A DNA stretch of 38,143 bases. Source: Intoshia linei (lineage: Eukaryota > Orthonectida > Rhopaluridae). The stretch covers positions 1-38,143 of the forward strand of contig LWCA01000230.1 in the NCBI GenBank assembly GCA_001642005.1, read 5' to 3'. The notes under the pieces were generated by a model. It had not been told where the DNA came from. It saw only the letters and a list, made by a program, of their open reading frames with translations, and did no database searches. Below are positions 32,701 through 38,143 of the stretch, one piece after another (the first letter of the stretch is position 1; every line of letters starts with the position of its first letter). The translations under genes were made by a program, and so were the position numbers.

Positions 32701-35700
32701 GTTTTTAAAGTAATTGCAAAAATAAAAATAGAAAAATTTTTTCACGACGAAACATTGCATCAACTAATATATTTAAATTTTTTTTATGTGAAGCTAAAAT
32801 TTAATTTGTTCATTATTAATATTTCAACACTCATTGATTTTGTGGAATAATAGTAGTCAGACCTCTCATTGAGAGTTTGTCAATACCGCTATTTTAGTGT
32901 TTCGATATTTATGGCGGTATTGAGGGTTTAGCGTTGTTGAGAGTATATCGTTGTAGCGAATATATCATGGATACTGTTATTATGTATTAATAATCATTCA
33001 CATAGTAAAATAATAATAAAATGAAAGTTCATTCATCCCACAAATGCGTTTTTTAATTTAAGTTTGTAAATTTAATTAGGGTTTGATAAAATATAATTAA
33101 AATTAGATTAATTTTTTTAAAATAACAGTTGAGATTAAAATATTTATAATTTTAAATTAAGGATTAAACTCATTTTAATCAAATTTTTTTTTAAAATATT
33201 TGAAAATTTTGGCGGTACCTACAATCCATGTACAATGTAAATTATATAAGGTCAAGCCATCAGTTGACATTTGCGCTTTGTTGATATTGAAAAAAACAAA
33301 AAATCTTTATCATTATCAATATTTTGATTGGCTTCTCTTTATTTATCTTTAAATTTCAAAACTGACTTTAAGTAAGTTTAACTTTTTATCAGTAAATTTT
33401 TTTATCCAATTCAAAGATTTTAAAGATAATTTTTCCACAACAATTTTGTAGGTTTTAAATTATTTCAGTCAATTTTTAATAATGTCACTCTATAAATACT
33501 TCATTCAGCTGATTCGCCCATTTGAAACCGATAAAAATTATTTTTAAAATATTTAAAAATAATATTCCCTTAAAAACCATGTTGAGAGCATTAAAAAAGA
33601 AATTAATTTAAAACCACAATGAGTCAATCAAAAAATTTGTTATTTTCAGTGAGAACGTACTAATTAATAATTAATTTAAAAATGAAATTACCTTTCGAGA
33701 CATTTTCTGAAAAACCGGTTAAAAGAAAATCCAATTAAATTAAAATTAACAAAATTCAAAACATCTTTATTCAATTCTCTCCAGGAACTATAAATATTAT
33801 CAACATGAGAATTTTCTTGCAAATTTTCTTTGATATCTTGAATATTAAAACAATTCTTTATATTTTGATTTAAAAAAAAATCGTGTAGTAGAATTTTATG
33901 AAAATTTAAAATATTTGCATCATTGGTAAACAATAACTGATGAATCAAACTTTTGTAATCAGTATCATCAAATTCAATGCGATGATTAATATCTTTAACA
34001 CTTAAAATGCGACGTGTTGGTTTTCCGTACATTATCCTATATAAACATACGCCATAAGCATAAAAATCTGACTCAACTGTTGGTAAGTTTGGTTTCCCGT
34101 TGTTGTAATAATTTAATGACATGTAAAAAATATTTTCAATCATCTAATATGCTAAAATTAAAAAAAGGCTATAATTAAAAATTACCAAATGTTCTCTGTC
34201 TAAACGATTTTCATTCTTACAAATAGAATGTTCAAAATTACAAATTTTAAAATGACCAGTGGAAGAAATTAAAAAATTTTCAGGTATTATGTTTCTAAAA
34301 ATTAAAATATACATAATATTAATACTAATACTAGAATATCGTAATCCATTGAATAGTGTATAATTTATAATTATAATAAATATCCATAATAATGGCAGGC
34401 GTATATAAGACTTACATTACAAGTGGTCTCATATTTCATATATTAATTAAGAATCATCAAATTCAACATTACTTTTCAAAATACTGAAAAATTCTTTTTG
34501 ACGTTGCAATTATAGGGACACGATAAATCAGTGATTATCAAACTTTTTTAGAGCTCTTTTTTTCTCTTTTTTAATTGGCTTGTATTTATAGCGTCGTTAT
34601 TTTAATCCGTAAAGTGTCAGTATTTTAAATAGTTTGTCAGTTTATATAATAAATTGTCAGTATTTTAAGTGCCAGTTGACAAGATGTCAGTATAAATAAT
34701 TTATTGTCAGTCTTTAAATTAGAAGGGCAGTGAAAAAAATTATTTTGTCAGTACTTTAAATATACTGTCAGTATATCCTTGACTACACAGTATATACTGA
34801 CAAATATGTAATTAAATATTAACAAATGATTAATTAAGATGGAATAATTCAGTTTAAAGTAAAAATTAATCTGATATGATGGTTTCACTTGAAGCAAATT
34901 TGGGAACCACTACTTTAAAGGATTGATAATAGCGAAAAGTTCTATTTTTAAATTAGATTTTCAACGTGAATTTATTTTTTTGGTAGAATAAAAATGTGCC
35001 CTCGTGAGAGCTAGGTGCTGTTTTTACGTAGTACATAACAGTCAACCTAGCACTTTTATAAATGTAAGGATTATAAATTGTATAATATAATATAATACCC
35101 ATGTATAAACCCCAATTGGTGAAGTCCATCTATACATTTACCCATAGAATCAACATAAAATAAAAGATTTTCAAATTTGATTATTGGATTTCTTAATGAA
35201 TTAATTATACATTTCAATTAACATTATAAAAATATTTTAAATACTTAATTATAAAATTTTCTAAATTTCCTCCAATACAATATTCCATAATTAAATGAGC
35301 TTGCTTTTGATAAAAGAAAGAATAATACAATATTGGTAAAAAAAAATGATTTTCTGTTTTAGCCAAAATTTTTATTTCATTATAGCATTTATTGCTCTAA
35401 AAATAAAAAATTAGAAAAAATATATTGACAGGTACAGTACATAGTACATAGCATATACGCGTCACATAATTAGCATAAAATATATTTTTTTAATGTTGGA
35501 TCAGTTAAGTGTATATAATTTTTGATATTGAAGATGAATCTACTAAATTATTTTTCCGTAGTTTTGAAATAAAAAATATAATAAATTAAAAACTGAAAAA
35601 TTTTTAAAAAAAATGATGAAAAAATTCATTTACTGTGGATATAATCATCTAAAGGATTTAGAGAACTGACAATATAAATAAAAATATATAATTACAAAAA

Positions 35701-36389
35701 CGCCGTCGTTTAAAACATTGTCACGAGATGTGTGTAAAACTTGAGATATATTCAAATGATCACATATTATAGTTTTCATAACATAGATTGTATCACTTGG
35801 GTCTTTAACAAGATCAATTTGTGTCGTTTTCTTTTTACAAATTGTATTTACTTTTACAAAATCTGACAAAGAAATTGAAAATTTACTGAAAGATTCATAA
35901 ATATCGATATCTAATAGGTTATAATATACAAATATAAATTATAGGTTTATAACTAAATTATCAAAATATGAAAAAAGGTATTTTTACTAAACCATATATT
36001 TACTAATTTGTAAACTAAATAACGCATTTTCATAAAAATAATAATTCAGAAAAAAATCTAAAATTATTATCAGTTTAATTTAAACTTTAAAAGAGTTTTC
36101 ATTTACGAAATTGTTAAAATTGATTATTATCAAAGTTTAGTAAGAAAAAAAAATTATTTACAACTTTATATTATTATGAAAATTTAAAATTACAATTTTC
36201 TAAAAATTCTTTTCCATAAAAACCATCCGATTTTAAAAAATTAAAAATATTTGTAAATAAATCGATGAGAGATTCTTTGGATATGAGAAAATTTTTTCTG
36301 CTATTATATTCATTTACTTCACATTTTTTTAAAAGTAAATATGAATTGTAGGATTTCTCGTCTAGTGGTGCAAGTTTATAATTATCCAT
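20530..36389 (-). CDS. CIT: Citron-kinase-like protein with degenerate kinase domain (citron rho-interacting kinase family)
   Basis: Exons in transcript order: 36389-36194, 35910-35702, 35396-35245, 35191-35099, 34294-34186, 34143-33692, 32570-32384, 31562-31438, 29631-29313, 29275-29096, 28561-28428, 27185-26813, 26763-26650, 26602-26479, 26431-25226, 22687-22604, 22565-about 22486, 20713-20530. About 1440 residues, shorter than citron's roughly 2000, mostly in the coiled coil. Order: N-terminal helix, kinase fold, FNLIGFSF tail, long coiled coil, citron-specific QQHIKLIDFLHEKI segment, C1 zinc finger, CNH. Citron acts at the midbody in cytokinesis; here only a scaffold role is expected, since the catalytic residues are lost. 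All junctions keep phase except the last, so a small exon or different donor remains to be found near 20714-22485. The ATG at 36389 follows an acceptor-like TTTTAG. Confidence 0.88.
20819..21215. mobile_element. hAT MITE, 397 bp, perfect TSD
   Basis: Left end CAAAAGTGGGCAACCTTATG. Right end on the other strand CAATAATGGACAACCTACAC. TSD CTCTAAAG is perfect at 20811-20818 and 21216-21223. It lies in the last intron of the citron-like gene. A GTACCACGCGTGGCACGTGG stretch with short inverted repeats lies inside at about 20980-21000. Confidence 0.9.
21267..21700. repeat. Probable hAT-like element, left end only
   Basis: CAGTGTTTCTTAAACATAGC at 21267 followed by CAGACCCCAC looks like a hAT end. 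No matching right end was found, so the extent is a guess. Confidence 0.3.
21847..22457. mobile_element. Probable hAT MITE, TSD not matching
   Basis: Left end CAGTGATTCTCAATTTGTGA with CCGCGGGCC inside. A possible right end on the other strand is TGTCATTCTCAACTTTTAG. The eight bases on each side do not match, so the right border is uncertain. It lies in a citron-gene intron. Confidence 0.5.
22486..22687 (-). CDS. CIT: Two CNH exons of the citron-like gene between transposons
   Basis: Exon 22687-22604 reads KFSLLTKSPLLFVHIFYEAK then CTLLCTD, aligning with citron's LLCFHEFGVF region. A 38-nt intron (22603-22566, GTAATT to TTTTAG) follows. Exon 22565-22486 reads VNISVLKNNEITSNFSLVCP. Entry phase from exon 26431-25226 is correct. 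The exit at 22486 (AAT|GTTTAA) does not match the phase of the terminal exon, so the 3' boundary is uncertain. Confidence 0.72.
22740..23041. mobile_element. Small foldback with tandem arms
   Basis: Two units of about 73 bp (TTTTAAGGGAAGTTTTTTTC ... TTTGGTAG.GTTTTTAAGGG) and part of a third are followed by the inverse (TTCCCTTAAAAACCCTACT ... ATCAAAATCTTTAAAATTA). It has the same architecture as 14660-15277 but a different unit. It occupies the citron intron 22688-25225. Confidence 0.65.
23325..24278 (-). mobile_element. pogo/Tigger-type element nested in a hAT element, 954 bp
   Basis: Left end CAGTCAATTTAACCAACAG. Right end on the other strand CAGTCAAACCTCAATTTAAC. TA lies on both sides (23323-23324, 24279-24280). 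Inner copies of GTTCGTTAA repeat near both ends. It contains a broken transposase. Confidence 0.9.
23531..24080 (-). pseudogene. Tigger transposase remnant, frameshifted and internally deleted
   Basis: In one frame the CENP-B/HTH part reads KKPNFRASNGWF, then (after an in-frame stop) KRHNIRSRVISGEAGVV. The start of the DDE core, NCDETGLFF, follows near 23765-23795. An acidic C-terminal tail (DENDYSDDEFIDS, SEIDIEDDIIS) at 23531-23720 is in a different frame. The bulk of the DDE core is missing, so the copy is inactive. Confidence 0.8.
24518..25170. repeat. Old family-A element remnant
   Basis: GATTCAAATAGTG near 24528, inverted internal repeats at 24640-24870, and GTAGCGGTCGACTAG plus TTTGAATCTCACGGACAT at 24890-25018 match 7503-8275 in order. 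The left end abuts the TSD of 23113-24509. A hAT-like end (inverse CACTAGTCGCCCAACCC) appears at about 25163. No TSD was found. Confidence 0.55.
25226..26431 (-). CDS. CIT: C1 zinc finger and first part of CNH domain (citron-like gene)
   Basis: A single 1206-nt exon. The C1 finger is complete: His, x12, Cys (MN) Cys, x12, Cys (LE) Cys, x4, His (VD) Cys, x7, Cys, with core KCLECGIVIHVDC close to citron's. A region of about 110 residues follows in the place of citron's PH domain, but it is too diverged to call. The CNH begins near CTLLPQNYMAIGGDNNLFLY and reaches SLLIIVAGVKRIIYVIKFAD and FIIFDKNNDTFLNCCDNN. An in-frame TAA occurs at 25215-25217, but the G|GTATTT donor at 25225 lets the CNH continue in the next exon in matching phase. 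Confidence 0.87.
26479..32570 (-). CDS. CIT: Coiled-coil exons of the citron-like gene
   Basis: Eight exons (32570-32384 to 26602-26479), about 480 residues of Lys/Glu/Asn/Leu-rich heptad-like sequence, for example LIQKLEFELNLYKNQLNKL and LRLESI/NKYKDEINIVNKKL. The segment from exon 26763-26650, TVGQQHIKLIDFLHEKIDSK, is the strongest family marker, matching the corresponding citron stretch just before the C1 domain. Introns 26764-26812, 26603-26649 and 26432-26478 are 47-49 nt. Those at 27186-28427, 29632-31437 and 32571-33691 are enlarged by transposons or unassigned sequence. The donor of exon 28561-28428 could instead be at 28451, giving the same phase. Confidence 0.85.
27670..28278. mobile_element. 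hAT MITE, 609 bp, 7/8 TSD
   Basis: Left end CAGTGTTTCCCAACCTTTCT. Right end on the other strand CAATGTTTCCCAACCGTGGG. Flanks ATATAAAT (27662-27669) and ATATACAT (28279-28286) match at 7 of 8. Strong GGCCCCAC subterminal repeats. It lies in the citron intron 27186-28427. Confidence 0.88.
28595..28740 (-). repeat. Conserved hairpin repeat, copy 3 (diverged)
   Basis: On the minus strand it reads TTTGGGTCCCACTCCTTTAA ... CAGAGCTAGGTGCTGTTTGT then AGTACAAAACAGCC, the order of copies 1 and 2. It lies in the citron intron between exons 29275-29096 and 28561-28428. Confidence 0.55.
28932..29010. repeat. Dispersed repeat, copy 2 (partner at 1919-2025)
   Basis: AGCGTCATTGTATCAGG, TTTACATTTTA, TAGTACCACCAAATAGACCA and CCCTT, in the order seen in copy 1. 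Shorter than copy 1 in the middle. Confidence 0.55.
29673..30010. mobile_element. hAT MITE, 338 bp, without matching TSD
   Basis: Left end CAGTGTTTCCCAACCTTTTT. Right end on the other strand CAATGATTCCCATCCTGTGG. Subterminal TACCCA motifs occur at both ends. The flanks GTATATAT and TTCTAGAT do not match. It sits 41 bp upstream of citron exon 29631-29313. Confidence 0.7.
30134..30351. mobile_element. Tigger-type MITE, 218 bp
   Basis: Ends CAGTATTCACTACACAACTC and the inverse CAGTATTCTCTCTATAACTC, flanked by TA (30132-30133, 30352-30353). The interior matches 7582-7824 closely, for example AAATATAAACTAAAAGTTTT and GGTTTTATCTGCTGTTTCTA. Confidence 0.87.
30839..31261. mobile_element. hAT-like MITE related to 3123-3388, 423 bp
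   Basis: Left end CACTGATTCTTAATCGGTG then CGCGGCGCACTTGTGCGCC. Right end on the other strand CAATATTTTTTAACGTC. Flanks CTTTAGAG and ATATAGAT match at 5 of 8. Shares CCATGAGTAG and GTACCGCA with the family at 3123. Lies in a citron intron. Confidence 0.65.
31708..32364. repeat. Composite repeat region with hAT-like ends
   Basis: CAGAGTTTCTTAACCGTGGA at 31708, and the inverse CATGGTGGCTCAAAGCGTGG ending at about 32364, could be opposite ends but have no matching TSD. Inside, GTACGCTCTGGCGCATTTGT at about 32070 resembles the 30839 element end. No coding exon was recognised. Confidence 0.45.
32571..33691. other. Citron intron, 1.1 kb, mostly unassigned
   Basis: Between exons 34143-33692 and 32570-32384. 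Contains the 42-bp hairpin at 32881-32922. A plus-strand open frame at 32650-32850 has no recognisable features. Confidence 0.6.
32881..32922. repeat. Perfect 9-bp inverted repeat (hairpin)
   Basis: CAATACCGC at 32881-32889 and GCGGTATTG at 32914-32922, preceded by CAGACCTCTCATTGAGAG. It resembles a transposon terminal region but has no identified partner. Confidence 0.5.
33692..36389 (-). CDS. CIT: Pseudokinase domain exons of the citron-like gene
   Basis: Six exons, residues 1 to about 404. The AGC-kinase layout is clear: SLSDFVKVNTI start, YVMK with the ATP-site Lys111, helix-C Glu in NEIKIL (142), hinge HLIMEYCIGGNLENF, FIHG catalytic loop, PENFLISSTGHFKI, FYAYGVCLYRIMYG helix-F region, and a VNFNLIGFSF tail like citron's ELPFVGFSY. 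The glycine loop reads ICKKKTTQIDLV with no glycine. HRD is HGN (216-218), so the catalytic Asp is Asn. The following Lys of IKPEN is Ile220. DFG is NFE (236-238). APE reads SLN. Lys111, Glu142 and Asn223 remain. Catalysis is very unlikely; nucleotide binding cannot be judged. Confidence 0.88.
34529..34912. mobile_element. Possible hAT-like element around the TGTCAGT cluster
   Basis: CAGTGATTATCAAACTTTTT at 34529 and the inverse TAGTGGTTCCCAAATTTGC at 34912 look like opposite ends, but the flanks CGATAAAT and CTTTAAAG do not match. The right end is also inside the conserved repeat 34868-35066, so this pairing is doubtful. Confidence 0.35.
34571..34830. repeat. TGTCAGTATTTTAAATA motif cluster, copy 2
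   Basis: GGCTTGTATTTATAGCGTC, then seven or more TGTCAGT units with TTAAA spacers, then the inverse ACTGACAAATATGTAATTAA. It matches 2128-2455 in start, unit and order. Lies in the citron intron between the HGN and NFE exons. Confidence 0.65.
34868..35066 (+). repeat. Conserved ~190-bp repeat with hairpin, copy 2
   Basis: Near-collinear with 11040-11240, both starting TGATATGA.GGTT. The end GCTAGGTGCTGTT ... AACAGTCAACCTAGC can fold back with a short asymmetric bulge. Copy 3 lies at 28595-28740. Function unknown. Confidence 0.7.
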
Positions 36390-37527
36390 TTTTCTAAAAT
36401 GTTTTATTACAAAAATAATACATACAGGAAAATGCTAGACTATCAAAATGCTAAAATAACCAAAATAATCACAAAAAAAAAGTTAAATTAATTGTATCTA
36501 TAAATTTACCTCATTTAAATTATTTGATAGGCTGTCTACTAAAAAACACGGAAAACTGGTCCGATTTTGGTATGAATATATTCATTATCGAAATTAAAAC
36601 GGGCTAGATATTTAAAACAAAATTAACGAAACAGTAATGTATTGGACCCTTTCATCAATTCAGAAATACGTAATACAAGATTGTCCTATATTTCCTTAAA
36701 AGTTATCATTTAAAATTTAAATTACCTTTTTGACCAAAATATAAAATAATTTCAAAAATCGATTTTTTATCTGAAATTTTCATTTTCATCGTCAAAACCC
36801 CAATTACCTACTATTTATTAAACGAAAAAGAATAATTGTCCCATAATATAAACAAAAAATTTAAACCTTAAAAATTAATACATTCCTAGTTAAAACGAAT
36901 TTTTATATTAATTATATTATTGTGTAAAAATATATTATTGGAAACATCTACTCTCGAGACAGTCAAATATTGTTTGTACAATAGGGCTCTCGAATATGTA
37001 ATTATTTTTGAAATTACCTTTTTCTGATTTCCTAACAGTTTTAATAGTAAAAAATATGGAAACATTTTTAACGTAGGATCAATGCATTTTTTATAATTTT
37101 AAGATTTAACATAGATCATGTGACACTAATCATATTAATTAAAAAACATGAATAAAAAATCGTTTAATTTAGACACAGTTCACGGACAAAATTTTCGTCA
37201 TTTTTAAAAAAATAATATAATTTCACAAAAAGACATGAATTTATATGAAATGGGTCAAAATATTTTATATGCTTCTACTCAAATATTTTTTAAGTACCAT
37301 TGTAAAAAAATAATTTGGTTAAGTTTATAATATTAAGAGTAAAACGAATTTAAAAATGATAACATGTAATTCACCACTTTTGTGAATATTTTATTACCGT
37401 AGATACTATTTATATTTCTTAACTATTTTTTTACATAGAAAATTTGTACGAATTTAAATTAAATTGAACAAACAAATATGAATTAAATGTGTTTATAGTT
37501 TTGAACATATAATTTTAACTTTAATAG
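36390..37527. other. Upstream region of the citron-like gene, unassigned
   Basis: 1.1 kb with no recognised exon or transposon end. It may contain the citron promoter or a 5' exon. Confidence 0.5.
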
Positions 37528-37688
37528 TTAATTTACTAACATTAATTAATGTTGAAAATGATCTTTCACAAATTTCAATGGTCATTATTATACCGCATGA
37601 TTCAACAAAATATGAAAATATTTCGGAAATTTCAAATGATGAAATCATTTCAATATTCGACATTTTTAAGTTTTATAAATTCAGATAA
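37528..37688 (+). CDS. Possible terminal exon of an unknown plus-strand gene
   Basis: After a TTTAATAG acceptor-like site the plus strand stays open for 52 codons: NLLTLINVENDLSQISMVII, then PHDSTKYENISEISNDEIIS, then a TAA at 37686. The composition looks more protein-like than the overlapping frames. No upstream exon, start or family was found, so this is a weak call. Confidence 0.25.
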
Positions 37689-38143
37689 ATTTCAATTTAT
37701 CATAAATTGGAAATTGTATTATTTATTAACGAAACAACAACGCATTATTAAAATTTTAAACAAACTAACAGGGAAATCATAAAATGAAAATTAAACTTCA
37801 AGACGCGGGGGTTTTTTTGGATAAAAATTAAAAATATTATAATTCTTCAGCAACTTAAGCGGCGTTCATTTTCTATATATGTCATTTTTATATTAGAAAA
37901 ATAGAATAGCCCTATTTACAAACTAGACAAGCCAGTAATATACTCCCTCGCAGCAATTTTGCAATTGGTAGAAACTAGTCTCAATGAAACTCTAAGTCTC
38001 TCAATTTTTTTATGTATTAATGAGCGAAGCAAGATCTATCATAGGTTATGAAAAATTAAAAAATGGGCCGCATTAATTCGTAGAAATTGACCTTTTTCAT
38101 TTATATGTAGATATAAAAGTCTCAACAATTTTGCAAAACAATA
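37689..38143. other. Window end, nothing recognised
   Basis: No exon, repeat end or RNA gene was recognised in the last 455 bp. Confidence 0.5.

Noticed and set aside
32650-32850. 66-codon plus-strand open frame
   Set aside because: Lies in a citron intron, with no splice context, homology or biased composition.
35645-35701. Extension of the kinase exon beyond 35702
   Set aside because: The tail VIIYFYLYCQFSKSFR is intronic; the GGC|GTTTTT donor joins the next exon in phase.
37549-37782. 77-codon plus-strand open frame starting MLKMIF
   Set aside because: Overlaps the more protein-like frame 37528-37688 and looks like its shadow; Lys/Phe-rich AT translation.
1-38143. tRNA, rRNA, CRISPR array or viral genes
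   Set aside because: No cloverleaf-forming segment with A and B boxes, no rRNA core motifs, no regular spacer-repeat array and no viral protein motif was recognised.

Overview
The window is AT-rich metazoan nuclear DNA. The genes are split by GT..AG introns, many only about 38-50 nt long, while other introns are swollen to 0.5-2.5 kb by DNA transposons. The animal evidence is a citron-kinase relative (kinase fold, coiled coil, C1, CNH) and a classical calpain with a penta-EF-hand tail. No prokaryotic features are present. The species cannot be named; the diverged proteins and very short introns suggest a fast-evolving animal lineage (inference).

Layout. (1) Minus strand, 52-9486: a nearly complete calpain in at least 16 exons, with an intact Cys/His/Asn triad. 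One short exon in the EF-hand region and any upstream 5' exon remain unresolved. Its introns carry at least five elements, including a 928-bp hAT element that keeps a piece of transposase. (2) 9.5-15.4 kb: no confident gene, but several hAT MITEs and a large foldback element. (3) Minus strand, 15425-16257 and 16484-19095: two unrecognised genes, the second a clean three-exon, 385-residue model. (4) Plus strand, 19557-20192: a four-exon, 124-residue protein starting with a myristoylation-type MGSLCSKK. It is divergent from gene (3) across 461 bp and convergent with the citron gene. (5) Minus strand, 20530-36389: the citron-like gene in at least 18 exons. Its kinase domain is degenerate: no glycine-rich loop, HRD read as HGN, DFG as NFE, APE as SLN. 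The citron-specific coiled-coil end, the C1 zinc finger and the CNH domain are retained. The last CNH exons are separated from the rest by a 2.5-kb intron full of nested transposons. (6) 36.4-38.1 kb: mostly unassigned, with one doubtful plus-strand exon.

Mobile DNA. At least nine elements have CAGtG...CACTG-type ends and 8-bp target duplications that are perfect or nearly so. Almost all duplications fit nnnTAnnn, the Buster-type hAT preference. There are also pogo/Tigger-type elements with TA duplications, three nested insertions, two tandem-armed foldback elements and several unclassified repeat families.

The genes are not an operon. The calpain and citron relatives are both typically cytoskeleton-linked, but nothing here shows that they act together. 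The strongest finding is the citron-family pseudokinase.
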